64,000 nt of DNA from Lysinibacillus pakistanensis (GCF_030123245.1 NZ_CP126101.1:3036501-3100500), one strand, 5' to 3'; positions 17,409 to 26,963 are shown, counted from the stretch's first letter. Translations and numbers: made by a program. Notes: a model not told the origin generated them from the letters alone.

Positions 17409-19174
17409 TTCTTTTTCACCCCGATCATTTCATGTAAGCCTTTGCCAGGTGCTACCATAGGATAAACACATTCAAGCTGTTTAACACGACAATCAATTAA
17501 TACTGGATCATCTGAAAGAAGTGCCTCACGGAAAATGCTCTCCGCTTCATCGATTGTATTAATACGATAACCCTTTATACCATATGCATCAGCTAATTTA
17601 ACAAAGTCTGGTTGGATTGGCATTAATGAAGATGAATAGCGCTCCTCATAAAATGTTTGTTGCCACTGGCGTACCATTCCAAGACAGCTGTTATTTAAAA
17701 TTACCACCTTTACTGGTAGGTTGAATTCTTTTAATAGGGAAAGCTCTTGTGCAGTCATTTGGAACCCTGCATCTCCTACAATAGAAACAACCTTTTTGTC
17801 TGGCTTCGCAAACTGGGCGCCAATTGCAGCTGGGAAGCCGAAGCCCATCGTACCAAGTCCACCAGACGTTACCCATCCATGATCATTATTTAAGCGATAA
17901 TATTGTGCAGCCCACATTTGGTGCTGACCAACATCCGTTGTGACAATTGCATCACCTTCTGTAATTTTATGCACAAGCTCTAATGCTTCCTGTGGTAAAA
18001 CTTCCTTTTCTTCAGGATCTTTGCAGTACCACAGAGGGTATTCATTGGCATGATTTCTCAAGTATGCAAGCCATTCTGCTGTATCAGGACCCTCAAAATC
18101 CTTTTTCAACAATGCTTTTAATGCTTCCTTTGCATCTGCCACAATCGGGATATCAGTCGGTACATTCTTACCAATTTCTGCTGGATCAATATCAATGTGT
18201 ATAATTGTTGCATTTGGAGCAAATGTCGCTAAATTTCCTGTAAGGCGATCATCAAAACGAGCACCAATATTTAATAATAAATCAGATTTTGTAATAGCTG
18301 TATTCGCTGTAACAGTACCATGCATACCAGCCATTCCGATAAATAATTCATGTTCTCCATGGATGGATCCAAGCCCTAAAAGCGTGTTAGTTACTGGAAT
18401 ACGGTATTTTTCAGCAAATCTTGTTAATTCTTCACGTGCATCCGCAAAGAGTACACCAGCACCAGCTAAAATGAGAGGATTCTTTGCTAATGAAATTGCC
18501 TGAATCGCCTTTTGTATTTGTAAATAGTTTGGCTTATAGGTTGGTTGATAACCCGGTAAATAAATTTCATTTGGAGCTTGTGGCGGATTTTCCACATCAA
18601 ACAGCATTTGAGACACATTTTTTGGGAAATCCACTACTACGGGACCTTTCCTGCCTGTATTGGCGATATGGAAAGCTTCTTGTACAATACGCGGAATGTC
18701 ATTGACATCCTGTACTTGGTAGTTATGCTTTGTAATTGGTGTTGTAATTCCCATAATATCCGCTTCTTGGAATGCATCTGTACCAATGACAGATGTGGCC
18801 ACTTGACCTGTAAAAATAACTAAAGGAATCGAGTCAATCATAGCATCCGCAATACCTGTTACTAGATTTGTTGCCCCTGGTCCACTAGTGGCAATAACAA
18901 CACCTGGTTTATTGGAAACCCGTGCATAACCCTCTGCCGCATGGATCGCACCTTGTTCATGTCTAGTTAAAATATGACGAATTGGATTTTTATACATTGC
19001 ATCATAAATTTGCAGAACAGCACCGCCTGGATAACCGAAAATAATTTCGACACCTTGATCATGCAATGCTTGCACTAAAACGTCAGCACCATCTTTCGCC
19101 TGATAGGTTTGTTCAGCCTTTGCTGTTGTTGCTAATTCTTCTTTTTCATTGATAGAAACATTCGCACTCATCAA
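17405..19174 (-). CDS. ilvB: acetolactate synthase large (catalytic) subunit
   Basis: 589-aa thiamine-diphosphate enzyme condensing pyruvate with pyruvate or 2-ketobutyrate, the entry step to valine, leucine and isoleucine. The pyrimidine domain has the catalytic Glu in [16 protein letters not shown], a central FAD domain follows, and the C-terminal ThDP/Mg motif is [12 protein letters not shown]...NN. First gene after the T-box leader and followed by ilvH with overlap. Length is normal. Confidence 0.95.
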   Translation of the reverse strand: MMSANVSINEKEELATTAKAEQTYQAKDGADVLVQALHDQGVEIIFGYPGGAVLQIYDAMYKNPIRHILTRHEQGAIHAAEGYARVSNKPGVVIATSGPGATNLVTGIADAMIDSIPLVIFTGQVATSVIGTDAFQEADIMGITTPITKHNYQVQDVNDIPRIVQEAFHIANTGRKGPVVVDFPKNVSQMLFDVENPPQAPNEIYLPGYQPTYKPNYLQIQKAIQAISLAKNPLILAGAGVLFADAREELTRFAEKYRIPVTNTLLGLGSIHGEHELFIGMAGMHGTVTANTAITKSDLLLNIGARFDDRLTGNLATFAPNATIIHIDIDPAEIGKNVPTDIPIVADAKEALKALLKKDFEGPDTAEWLAYLRNHANEYPLWYCKDPEEKEVLPQEALELVHKITEGDAIVTTDVGQHQMWAAQYYRLNNDHGWVTSGGLGTMGFGFPAAIGAQFAKPDKKVVSIVGDAGFQMTAQELSLLKEFNLPVKVVILNNSCLGMVRQWQQTFYEERYSSSLMPIQPDFVKLADAYGIKGYRINTIDEAESIFREALLSDDPVLIDCRVKQLECVYPMVAPGKGLHEMIGVKKN

Positions 19175-19286
19175 ATATGCCTCCTTCTTCTTTTTCCTTT
19201 AATTTCACATTAGTGATGCGCATCAGTGAAGTGTAACTGGCTGAAGGTCTCCTTAAGAAAATAAGAGACTCTTCTGAAACGTCGTC

Positions 19287-19628
19287 AAAAATAATAAAAA
19301 GCCCTTTTCTCCACACGCAAAGAACTACCTTACGTAGGGATGAAAAAGACTTTCCATGGTACCACCCTTTTTTATAGCAAAAACTTGCTACCTCGTGAAT
19401 AAATGAAAGCATTTATGGACCAATGCGAGTTTATTCGCATCCAATACGGTGTCATAAAACATTTATTCATTAATAACGAGCACTTTCGATTATGCCCGGA
19501 GCTATCTAATGGCAACTGCGTTTAATAGCTCACTCCGAGGGGATGTCGGATCTAGTTGTATCGCCGGCTTCCAGCACGCCCGGCTCTCTGGTAGATACAA
19601 GGCTCTAGAACCTTTAACCTCATCAACG
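19287..19628 (-). ncRNA. T-box riboswitch leader of ilvB
   Basis: Minus-strand leader with the diagnostic T-box sequence AGGGTGGTACC (near 19358-19368). It is followed by a terminator with stem AAAGTCTTTTTC/GAGAAAAGGGCTTT and a T-rich tail ending near 19287. Upstream is a Stem I-like region with AGAGAGCCGGG and GCTGGAAGCCGGC. Uncharged tRNA binding the T-box bulge would favour antitermination. The specifier is unresolved: CUC (Leu, 19537-19539) and AUC (Ile, 19542-19544) are candidates. It starts only about 20 bases after the ilvD stop. Confidence 0.88.
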
Positions 19629-19646
19629 TTTTAACATATCAAATTG

Positions 19647-21317
19647 TTAAATTTTCATCACGCCACCTGTAGAAGCGTTGGTTACTAATTTTGAATATCT
19701 TGCAAGCCAACCACGTTTGATTTTCGGTTCAAATACTGGCAGTTTTGCACGACGTTCAGCTAAAACTTCATCTGAAACTTCTAAATTGATTGTACGATTT
19801 GGTAGATCAATAGTGATGACATCACCGTTTTCAACTAATGCGATTGGACCACCTTCTGCTGCTTCTGGTGAAATATGTCCAATTGAAATACCACGAGATG
19901 CACCTGAGAAACGTCCATCTGTAATTAATGCAACCTTTGTGCCGAGACCACGGCCTTGAATAGCAGACGTTGGTGCGAGCATTTCAGGCATCCCTGGGCC
20001 ACCTTTAGGTCCTTCGTAGCGAATGACGACTACATGGCCCTCTTTCACTATTCCATTATCAATATTTTCTTGTGCCGCTTCTTGTGAATCAAAGACGATT
20101 GCCTCGCCTCTGAATACCTGAATAGAAGGGTCAACAGCTCCTACTTTTATTACAGAGCCTTCTGGTGCGATATTACCAAATAAAACTGATAAGCCACCGA
20201 CTGGGCTATACGGATTGTCTTTCGTACGGATAACTTGATTATTTGTGATGTGATAGTCTTTTACAAGTTCACCCATTGTCACACCAGCAACTGTTTGGCG
20301 GTCTGGATGAATAGCACCCGGAATAGATGCTAATTCATTAATAATGGCACTAACGCCACCAGCTTTATTAATATCATCCATTGAAATATCTGAAGCTGGC
20401 ATAATTTTTGCTAGATATGGAACACGTTCTGCCACTTGATTGATATCTTCAATGTTATAGTCAATTTCAGCCTCATTAGCGATCGCTAGCGTATGAAGAA
20501 CTGTGTTTGTTGACCCACCCATTGCCATATCCAGTGCAAATGCATCATCAATTGCCTCTTTTGTAATAATGTCACGAGGCTTAATATCCTCTTTAATCAT
20601 ACGGACTAGTTGTTTAGCAGCCTCTTTTATAAGCTGATGGCGTTCTTCAGATGTAGCAACAATTGTACCATTTCCTGGTAAAGCTACACCTAACATTTCC
20701 ATTAAACAGTTCATAGAGTTTGCTGTAAACATTCCTGAGCATGATCCACAAGTTGGACATGCGTTATTTTCAATATCTAATAGCTCTTCAGCTGACATTT
20801 TCCCTGATTTATGTGCCCCTACCCCTTCAAATACAGAAGTTAATGATAGTTGCTTACCTGTTGCAGAAGTACCGGCCTCCATTGGACCACCAGAAACGAA
20901 AATTGATGGTACATTAGTACGAACTGCTGCCATTAGCATTCCTGGTGTAATTTTGTCACAGTTTGGAATGTAGAATACACCATCAAACCAGTGTGCATTA
21001 ATAACTGTTTCTGCAGAGTCTGCGATAATTTCGCGGCTTGGTAAGGAGTAACGCATACCAATATGCCCCATCGCAATGCCATCATCTACACCGATTGTAT
21101 TAAACTCAAATGGAATTCCTCCTGCTTCAATAATGGCTTCTTTGACAACATCAGCAAATGTACGTAAATGAACGTGACCTGGTATAATGTCGATGTAAGA
21201 ATTACAAACCCCAATAAATGGCTTGCCTAGATCTTTTGCTTTTACTTTGCCTGTAGCATATAAAAGACTTCGATGTGGCGCACGATCTACGCCTACTTTA
21301 ATCATGTCACTTCTCAT
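19647..21317 (-). CDS. ilvD: dihydroxy-acid dehydratase
   Basis: 556-aa IlvD, an iron-sulfur dehydratase making 2-keto acids for valine and isoleucine. Cluster cysteines are visible in [18 protein letters not shown] and [17 protein letters not shown], and the C-terminal [19 protein letters not shown] segment is typical. GAGGGG lies 8 bases before the ATG. It precedes the T-box/ilvB operon in the same direction and has its own sigma-A promoter, so the T-box also controls read-through from ilvD. Confidence 0.95.
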   Translation of the reverse strand: MRSDMIKVGVDRAPHRSLLYATGKVKAKDLGKPFIGVCNSYIDIIPGHVHLRTFADVVKEAIIEAGGIPFEFNTIGVDDGIAMGHIGMRYSLPSREIIADSAETVINAHWFDGVFYIPNCDKITPGMLMAAVRTNVPSIFVSGGPMEAGTSATGKQLSLTSVFEGVGAHKSGKMSAEELLDIENNACPTCGSCSGMFTANSMNCLMEMLGVALPGNGTIVATSEERHQLIKEAAKQLVRMIKEDIKPRDIITKEAIDDAFALDMAMGGSTNTVLHTLAIANEAEIDYNIEDINQVAERVPYLAKIMPASDISMDDINKAGGVSAIINELASIPGAIHPDRQTVAGVTMGELVKDYHITNNQVIRTKDNPYSPVGGLSVLFGNIAPEGSVIKVGAVDPSIQVFRGEAIVFDSQEAAQENIDNGIVKEGHVVVIRYEGPKGGPGMPEMLAPTSAIQGRGLGTKVALITDGRFSGASRGISIGHISPEAAEGGPIALVENGDVITIDLPNRTINLEVSDEVLAERRAKLPVFEPKIKRGWLARYSKLVTNASTGGVMKI

Positions 21318-21446
21318 TTTAAACGCCCCTCATTTATTGCTATGTTCGTTGCTATATACGAAATGTTCTGTCTATTTTGTTTTCGTCTATATGTTAACTG
21401 CCTGAAAGACAACTAACTGCTATAACGAACGTGTTAAATTGTTGTT

Positions 21447-21475
21447 ATCATAGTACGAAAAAAAGGTCTCGTCAA
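21447..21475 (-). promoter_or_regulatory. sigma-A promoter of ilvD
   Basis: Minus strand TTGACG (21470-21475), 17-base spacer, TATGAT (21447-21452): a near-consensus vegetative promoter, giving a leader of about 125 bases before ilvD with no T-box in it. Confidence 0.75.
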
Positions 21476-21487
21476 CAGTATTTTTTG

Positions 21488-21503
21488 AATTGTTTAAACA
21501 ATT
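21488..21503. promoter_or_regulatory. 16-bp perfect palindrome upstream of the ilvD promoter
   Basis: AATTGTTTAAACAATT lies 12 bases upstream of the -35 element. Position fits a regulator site. It is not a good match to the CodY box, so the binding protein is unknown. The rest of the 21318-21674 interval holds only the leader and AT-rich sequence. Confidence 0.4.
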
Positions 21504-21674
21504 TAAATTATTTGTTTAATTTGAAATCGTTTTCATGCTGATTAAGCATCACTTTTATCTCGTTTTGATAAATTTTTTGACATTTCGTTCAAATTTTAAT
21601 TTTTCATAAATATCTTTATGTTGACTTTCTATTACCTTGGAAGATGGGTAGAAGTCTACAGAATAGGATAGCGC

Positions 21675-22997
21675 TTACAATGTGAATAATTTTCTTAAAT
21701 AACCAGTAAAAAAAACATTATCTGGATCATACTGACGACGAATTGCTAAAAACTTTTCAATATCTGGATATAGTTCATACACATACCCAGCTGTTAAATG
21801 GTTTTGTTTTCCCCAATGTGGACGTCCCTTATATTTCTTCATCATCGTATGAATCCATTCAAAATAAGGTTCCTCAGGCATTCCTTTATACATATGAAAG
21901 GCAATAAAGGCTGATTCATGCCCCTGAGTAGGACTTAAAAAACCTGCTTCACCAGCTGTAGTTCTACATTCCAATGGAAAATGAACATTAAAAAGCCCCT
22001 TTTTGAAGGTTGCATGAATCTCCTCCATACATGCTTCAAAATACATTAAGGGAATTGCATATTCACTTTCTTGGAACTTTACGCTTCTAGGGGATGGGTA
22101 AATTTCATAACTAATGCCTGTTTTCTCCCCCTCTACAACATTTGCTGCAGCTATTTTACTCATCGCTCCACTTAATGAAGGCTTCCATTTACAAAGCTCA
22201 GACATTGCTAAAAATGCACCATTTTCTACTATTTGAAGTTTCATTATTTCAATTCTCCTGCTCCAATCACTCTGATAAACAGGGTCTACCGCATTCATAC
22301 GTTTAACTTGAATGGTCTCACTACCGGGAAAATAAAACCATTCCACATGACGATGCTGTCGAATATCCTCGGCAAAAATAGACAATCCGTTTGTCAGCGT
22401 ATCCCTTGTACCTATATAATGTAGGCCGTAAAGAGGTATTACTTTGATTGTCACCTTCACAAGCACACCAAGCATACCGAGTGATACATGTAAAGATTCA
22501 GATAAATCATCCAAGCCTCTAGTATGCTCTCGATATGTCCCAGTACCGTCAACAAATCCCCATTTTGTGACTGTTGAAGATAGCGAGCCTAGTGTTACTC
22601 CTGTTCCATGTGTACCTGTTGACACGGCTCCCGCAATGGATTGTTCTTGAATATCCCCCATATTACTTAGAGCAAAGCCATGTTTTGCAAGCGAAGGTCC
22701 AATCTCATATAAATAGGTTCCAGCCCAAAGTGTTGCCTCTTGCTTTTCCTCATTTACAGCTATAAGCCCACGCATATTATGTAAAGAAAGTGCGATATGC
22801 TCAGGCATTGCTACAGCACTAAAAGAGTGAGCGGCACCTGTGACACGAATTGTTTTTCCCGATTCACGCGCTTGCTTCACTATTTGGACTACATCCTCAA
22901 TCGATTGGGGTAAATACATCTCACCTGGATAAGAGATTACATTGCCAGCCCAATTTGTCCATTTCTCACCATTTTTCCATTTCTCTATAGAAAACAT
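21675..22997 (-). CDS. FAD-dependent D-arabinono-1,4-lactone/L-gulono-1,4-lactone oxidase family protein
   Basis: 440-aa FAD-linked oxidoreductase. The N-terminal PCMH/FAD-binding domain (about 20-185) has IRVTGAAHSFSAVA and SIAGAVSTGTHGTG, the signature of aldonolactone oxidases. The C-terminal ALO domain ends in KQNHLTAGYVYELYPDIEKF and YDPDNVFFTGYL. Oxidises a sugar lactone with oxygen in family members; the substrate here is unknown. GGGGGG lies before the ATG. It overlaps the upstream PLP-enzyme gene by 13 bases, so the two are certainly one operon. Confidence 0.85.
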   Translation of the reverse strand: MFSIEKWKNGEKWTNWAGNVISYPGEMYLPQSIEDVVQIVKQARESGKTIRVTGAAHSFSAVAMPEHIALSLHNMRGLIAVNEEKQEATLWAGTYLYEIGPSLAKHGFALSNMGDIQEQSIAGAVSTGTHGTGVTLGSLSSTVTKWGFVDGTGTYREHTRGLDDLSESLHVSLGMLGVLVKVTIKVIPLYGLHYIGTRDTLTNGLSIFAEDIRQHRHVEWFYFPGSETIQVKRMNAVDPVYQSDWSRRIEIMKLQIVENGAFLAMSELCKWKPSLSGAMSKIAAANVVEGEKTGISYEIYPSPRSVKFQESEYAIPLMYFEACMEEIHATFKKGLFNVHFPLECRTTAGEAGFLSPTQGHESAFIAFHMYKGMPEEPYFEWIHTMMKKYKGRPHWGKQNHLTAGYVYELYPDIEKFLAIRRQYDPDNVFFTGYLRKLFTL

Positions 22998-24160
22998 TGC
23001 CCATCCCCCCTATAAGTATTATAAGACCCTATATACTTGTCCCCTCGAATAGCGTGCAGTTTTTGAAATCTTTCACAAAGCTCTCCTGCTTTTGCATGTC
23101 GAAAGTACAATGTGTCACCTACATTAATATTTTTATGCTTTACCTTAATTGGTGATTGAACTTCTCCTGCACCTTCTAAACTAAGATATGAAAAAAAGGT
23201 AGGCTCATAGAATACCGGTAAACGATCAGCACCGATTGCACCAGAGGCAGTATAGCCTCCTCCGTGGCAAACAACAATATTTTTTTCTGGCTTCCTCGTT
23301 ACTCTTAAAGCAAATCCAGCTGCCTTTTCAAGGTATAAATGTGTAAACTGATCAAACAATCCTGGGGCATAAAATGCAGAGCCCACTGTTATTTCCGTTA
23401 CTTCTCTCTGCTGTGCAGTATACGCCATACTTCCTGAACCACCACCATTGATAAAGTGTACTTTAGGAAAATACGCCTTTATATGAGCAATGGCTAATCG
23501 CCGGAACTGAGTAACCTGTTTTTTAGCTTGTTGCTGCATAATGTCTATAATTCGTCCCTTTATAGCATTTACAGGTCGATTGCCCACTCCAGCAATTTGT
23601 GCCTCATAGCCCATAGCTCCTACGACCTCAATATGCGGTTGTTGTGCTAAAAATTTCAAGAATGGTGTTAAGGTCTCTAATGAATAAAGGGAAGAACGTT
23701 TTGTACCGAAATAAAGTAATTTAAAATCATTGGACACATTAATATCTATACAAACCTGTACACGAACGCCAAGCTCTTGTGCTAGCCTAGCCAAAAACGT
23801 CACATGCTCCTCCTTATCCACCATAAAAGTGACGGTTTTTCCTTCTTTTACGAAGTGTAATAACTGTCGTACTGACTCTTCTTCCATAACTGGATAGCCA
23901 AGCAATACATCGTCAAAATGCTGCTGCAATAAGAAAAGAGTCTCAGCAGCCGTAAACGTCATATATCCAACAGCATTTGGAAGGTTGTCGGATAAATAAC
24001 GTAGTATCTCTACAGAACGAATTGATTTTGTAGCAATTCGGATGTTTTTTTCTCTGCAATCATTGCGAACCGTTGCAATATTTTTATCTAAAGCATCAAA
24101 ATCTATCCAAGCAAAAGGCCGCTCTATTTCTTGAAAAGCGTGGTTAAATCTTGTTGTCAC
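22985..24160 (-). CDS. PLP-dependent amino acid deaminase/aldolase (alanine-racemase fold)
   Basis: 391-aa protein with an alanine-racemase-type N-terminal barrel; the PLP lysine is in IATKSIRS (Lys45). The C-terminal domain includes VCHGGGYTASGAIG and resembles D-threonine aldolases/D-serine deaminases. The reaction would be PLP-dependent cleavage or deamination of a D-hydroxy amino acid; the exact substrate cannot be read from sequence. Start is GTG with GGAG seven bases upstream. The stop overlaps the lactone oxidase gene by 13 bases. Confidence 0.8.
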   Translation of the reverse strand: MTTRFNHAFQEIERPFAWIDFDALDKNIATVRNDCREKNIRIATKSIRSVEILRYLSDNLPNAVGYMTFTAAETLFLLQQHFDDVLLGYPVMEEESVRQLLHFVKEGKTVTFMVDKEEHVTFLARLAQELGVRVQVCIDINVSNDFKLLYFGTKRSSLYSLETLTPFLKFLAQQPHIEVVGAMGYEAQIAGVGNRPVNAIKGRIIDIMQQQAKKQVTQFRRLAIAHIKAYFPKVHFINGGGSGSMAYTAQQREVTEITVGSAFYAPGLFDQFTHLYLEKAAGFALRVTRKPEKNIVVCHGGGYTASGAIGADRLPVFYEPTFFSYLSLEGAGEVQSPIKVKHKNINVGDTLYFRHAKAGELCERFQKLHAIRGDKYIGSYNTYRGDGQCFL

Positions 24161-24261
24161 CCAATCACTCCTTTACATGTACTATGTATTTGACAATTGA
24201 CTAAAAAATTCCTTTTCATATCACGATTTCAAAAGTATTTCATATAATAGTTCAAGACAAC

Positions 24262-24306
24262 AAAAAACAACCGTGGACATATCATCAAAATAGCCATCAC
24301 GGTTGC
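24262..24306 (-). terminator. terminator of the 35-codon small gene
   Basis: Stem CAACCGTG/CACGGTTG with a T-rich tail on the minus strand, between the small ORF and the PLP-enzyme gene. It separates their transcripts. Confidence 0.75.
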
Positions 24307-24357
24307 TTTAGTTTTCGACAAGCATTAAACTCACCTTTCTATATTATTTTTATTAGC

Positions 24358-24465
24358 TTACGAGACAAAAATGAAATCTGCTGCTATATTTAGCATCACT
24401 AGCAGATGTAAACCTGCAATAAGTAACCCTTGTCGATTTAAACGCTTCATAGCTGTCATATTCAT
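24358..24465 (-). CDS. 35-aa small hydrophobic protein
   Basis: Short frame with an excellent ribosome site (AGGAGAG, 8 bases before ATG) and its own terminator. A basic N-terminus (MNMTAMKRLNRQ) is followed by one hydrophobic segment of about 20 residues (GLLIAGLHLLVMLNIAADFIF), so a single-pass membrane peptide is likely. I do not recognise it. Isolated transcription and translation signals support a real gene. The remaining bases of 24161-24605 hold nothing else I can support. Confidence 0.6.
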   Translation of the reverse strand: MNMTAMKRLNRQGLLIAGLHLLVMLNIAADFIFVS

Positions 24466-24614
24466 ATAGAACACTCTCCTTTTTTCATATTATACTCACA
24501 CGAAAAACAATTTTCAAACTATTCTTAATATTAAAATATAATCATTTTTCTGACAACCAGGCCCAAATATGGCATGATTAAAGTGAAATTATACCTATAG
24601 GGAGAGTGGAAAAA

Positions 24615-25160
24615 TTGAAAAAAGCGTTATTAGTTATCGATTATACGTATGATTTTGTAGCCTCTGATGGAAAACTAACATGTGGTGAACCCGGTCAAGT
24701 ATTGGATGAAAAAATAGCATCCTTAATTGAACAATTTATTGCTGATCAAGAATTCATTGTTTTTGCCAATGATTTACATGAAGAAAATGATAGCTTTCAT
24801 CCTGAAACAAAGCTATTTCCTCCACATAATATTCGTGGCACAAAGGGGCGCCATTTATATGGGCGAGTAGGTGAAATGTATAATCTTTACAAAGATAAGG
24901 TATTATGGCTTGATAAAACACGTTATAGTGCATTTGCGGGAACCAATTTATTCATATTATTGAAGGAACGTGGCATTGAAGAAATTCATTTAGTTGGTGT
25001 ATGTACGGATATTTGCGTATTACATACAGCTGTCGATGCTTATAATTTGGGTATTCCTACAGTTATTTATGCACATGGTGTTGCAAGTTTTGATGCTGCA
25101 GGCCATGAATGGGCATTACGTCATTTTGAACATACGCTAGGTGCAAAAATAGTTCAATAA
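24615..25160 (+). CDS. isochorismatase-family cysteine hydrolase, nicotinamidase-like
   Basis: 181-aa isochorismatase-fold amidohydrolase. The triad is visible: Asp (ALLVIDYTYDF), Lys (LDKTRYSAF) and Cys (GVCTDICVLHTAVDAYN). Short PncA-like proteins of this type deamidate nicotinamide in NAD salvage, and the DYTYDF start and TDICVLHTA motif fit B. subtilis-like nicotinamidases, but other amides are possible. I place the start at the TTG at 24615, with GGAG 10 bases upstream; a GTG three codons earlier overlaps the ribosome site. It stands alone on the plus strand. Confidence 0.8.
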   Translation: MKKALLVIDYTYDFVASDGKLTCGEPGQVLDEKIASLIEQFIADQEFIVFANDLHEENDSFHPETKLFPPHNIRGTKGRHLYGRVGEMYNLYKDKVLWLDKTRYSAFAGTNLFILLKERGIEEIHLVGVCTDICVLHTAVDAYNLGIPTVIYAHGVASFDAAGHEWALRHFEHTLGAKIVQ

Positions 25161-25204
25161 AGCCATTTCATGGATTTGTAATAAAAACCATAGAAGCTAG
25201 GTGC

Positions 25205-25229
25205 GTTTAATATGCTCTATTCAGGGTAT
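25205..25229 (+). promoter_or_regulatory. candidate sigma-B promoter
   Basis: GTTTAA (25205-25210), 13-base spacer, GGGTAT (25224-25229): a full match to the general-stress sigma-B consensus, about 50 bases before the GlsB/YeaQ-type stress membrane protein gene. Confidence 0.7.
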
Positions 25230-25277
25230 AACTAAGTAATCGCCATTATATCTTAATTTTAAGGAGATGAAGAGAAA

Positions 25278-25535
25278 ATGATTAGCTTCATTTGGTATTT
25301 AATCATCGGCGGTATTTTAGGTTGGTTAGCTGGCGTCATTTTAGGAAAAGATGTACCTGGCGGCATCATTGGAAATATCGTTGCAGGGATTGTCGGTTCT
25401 TGGGTTGGTAGCATGGTTCTGGGCAACTGGGGTTGGAGAGTTAGTGATTTTTACGTATTCCCAGCATTAATTGGTGCGATTGTGCTTATCTTCATTGTAA
25501 GCATTATTTTAAAGAGTATGCGTAAAGCAACCTAA
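25278..25535 (+). CDS. GlsB/YeaQ/YmgE-family stress response membrane protein
   Basis: 85-aa membrane protein with three hydrophobic segments and the family glycine pattern GGILGWLAGVILG and GGIIGNIVAGIVGSWVG. Members are small general-stress (transglycosylase-associated) membrane proteins of unknown mechanism. AAGGAGATG ribosome site. The sigma-B-like promoter upstream agrees with stress control. Confidence 0.88.
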   Translation: MISFIWYLIIGGILGWLAGVILGKDVPGGIIGNIVAGIVGSWVGSMVLGNWGWRVSDFYVFPALIGAIVLIFIVSIILKSMRKAT

Positions 25536-25544
25536 ATATGTAGG

Positions 25545-25572
25545 AAAGAGCCATCAATTTTGGTGGCTCTTT
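25545..25572. terminator. bidirectional terminator
   Basis: Stem AAAGAGCCA/TGGCTCTTT between the convergent stress-protein and lytic-transglycosylase genes, with A and T flanks serving both directions. It overlaps the end of the transglycosylase gene. Confidence 0.75.
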
Positions 25573-26266
25573 ACTTTTTGTCATTTAACAGCACTGCTTG
25601 TTTCAACTCATCATGATAATCATTATATAAATTGAAATAATGTAACACCTTTTCAACGTATTCATCACTATGATTGTACTGAAAAACGGCCTGTTTAACA
25701 TCGCCATTTGCTGCCCCGTTTTTTGATAAATAATTTGCCGCACTATAAATAGCATCCTCAATATCATATGGATCTGCAATTCCATCTCCATTGGCATCCA
25801 CACCATATCCACCGTATTTTTTTATGGCTTCTGGACTCATTAGCTCTGTTTTTGAAATATTTCCTTTCCCTAAACCTGAACAGGAAGGATGTTTCCAGCC
25901 CACAAATGTACATGGCATAAATTGCATCGGACCTTCAGCACCTGCTGGGGAAACAAGAGATTTCATGGAGGAAAAGCGAGTTTCTATTCGATGATGGGCT
26001 GCTAGTAAAGTCCATGGCACACCATATTTCTCCTCTGCTGCTACATAAATAGGAATAAATTGTTCAGGAATTTTCATATCAAAATTTTGTTGAATATCTT
26101 CTATTGCCCGTTGTTGAGCGATTTTCTCAAATATCGGTAGTGTTTGAAGCTCCCTCCAGGCAAAAAAAGCAAGGACATAAACTGTTATGGCTATTGGTAT
26201 TAATAGTGCTATCACTCCCATTTGAACGGATGATGATAATGGTTTTTTCTTCATATTTTTCGTCAT
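25571..26266 (-). CDS. membrane-anchored lytic transglycosylase
   Basis: 231-aa peptidoglycan hydrolase. N-terminal transmembrane anchor (about residues 17-38), then an SLT-like domain: VPWTLLAAHHRIETRF with the catalytic Glu, SPAGAEGPMQFMPCTF, a Ca-binding-like loop DANGDGIADPYD, and DAIYSAANYLSKNG. It cleaves glycan strands with 1,6-anhydro formation in this family. Located outside the membrane surface. Convergent with the stress protein gene. No substrate or sporulation role can be read directly. Confidence 0.85.
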   Translation of the reverse strand: MTKNMKKKPLSSSVQMGVIALLIPIAITVYVLAFFAWRELQTLPIFEKIAQQRAIEDIQQNFDMKIPEQFIPIYVAAEEKYGVPWTLLAAHHRIETRFSSMKSLVSPAGAEGPMQFMPCTFVGWKHPSCSGLGKGNISKTELMSPEAIKKYGGYGVDANGDGIADPYDIEDAIYSAANYLSKNGAANGDVKQAVFQYNHSDEYVEKVLHYFNLYNDYHDELKQAVLLNDKK

Positions 26267-26361
26267 AATTCACACCTAATTAAATTTTCTCTTTCTATAT
26301 TACCAAATTTGTCGTTTTTTGTAGTCGTTTTTTCAGTATATAATTTCCACTATTATAACAG

Positions 26362-26391
26362 TTGAAAAGAACGGGAAAAATATAGTAAAAT
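26362..26391 (+). promoter_or_regulatory. candidate sigma-A promoter of mscL
   Basis: TTGAAA (26362-26367), 18-base spacer, TAAAAT (26386-26391), about 45 bases before the mscL start. Motif evidence only. Confidence 0.4.
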
Positions 26392-26435
26392 ATATTTTGA
26401 TTCATTTATATGGATAAATATTGGAGGAATTTGTT

Positions 26436-26825
26436 TTGTGGAAAGACTTTAAAGAGTTTGCTATGAAGGGCAATATTGTCGATCTAGCAGTAGCAGTGGT
26501 GATTGGTGGTGCTTTCGGTAAAATTGTTACCTCCTTAGTTGCAAATATTATTATGCCATTAGTCGGTATTTTAACTGGTGGTATCGATTTAACAGAAAGC
26601 TTTGTCTATGGCTCTGGGGATGCCACAGTTAAATTGGGTGAATTTTTACAGTCGATTATTGACTTTTTAATAATTGCTTTTGCAATTTTTATGGCATTAA
26701 GAATTATGACCAAGTTTTCTCGTAAAAAAGAAGAGGCAGTTGTAGAAGAACCAGCACCTGAACTAGATGCGAAGGAAGAGCTGCTAAAGGAAATTCGAGA
26801 TTTATTAAAAAAAGAACAAGCCTAA
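26436..26825 (+). CDS. mscL: large-conductance mechanosensitive channel
   Basis: 129-aa MscL, a homopentameric tension-gated pore that releases solutes on hypo-osmotic shock. The N-terminal amphipathic start [12 protein letters not shown] and pore helix [17 protein letters not shown] are diagnostic. A periplasmic loop, the second transmembrane helix ([12 protein letters not shown]) and the charged C-terminal bundle ([15 protein letters not shown]) follow. The start is the TTG at 26436 with GGAGG 8 bases upstream; the longer frame would place that ribosome site inside the gene. Confidence 0.95.
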   Translation: MWKDFKEFAMKGNIVDLAVAVVIGGAFGKIVTSLVANIIMPLVGILTGGIDLTESFVYGSGDATVKLGEFLQSIIDFLIIAFAIFMALRIMTKFSRKKEEAVVEEPAPELDAKEELLKEIRDLLKKEQA

Positions 26826-26828
26826 TAT

Positions 26829-26887
26829 TTATCAATTTCGCCTTAGCGTAATTGTGTCCGGATTTTGAATTGTGCCCGTACAATTCA
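26829..26887 (+). repeat. dispersed intergenic repeat A, copy 1
   Basis: Block TTATCAATTTCGCCTTAGCG...GTCCGGATTTTGAATTGTGCCCG...ACAATT, nearly identical to 46098-46160 and related to 59684-59735. It contains two small hairpins (AATTTCGCC.../GAATTGT-loop-ACAATTC). Noncoding, right after mscL. Confidence 0.75.
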
Positions 26888-26914
26888 TTCCTTTGACCTT
26901 CTGCTGAATGATGA

Positions 26915-26963
26915 TAAAAGAATCTGTCGCATTTTCCTATTAGGAAGCAGGCAGATTCTTTTA
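26915..26963. terminator. terminator after mscL
   Basis: Stem TAAAAGAATCTG/CAGATTCTTTTA with A/T flanks. The rest of the gap to metI (to 27366) is AT-rich; I see no S-box, T-box or gene there. Confidence 0.7.
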
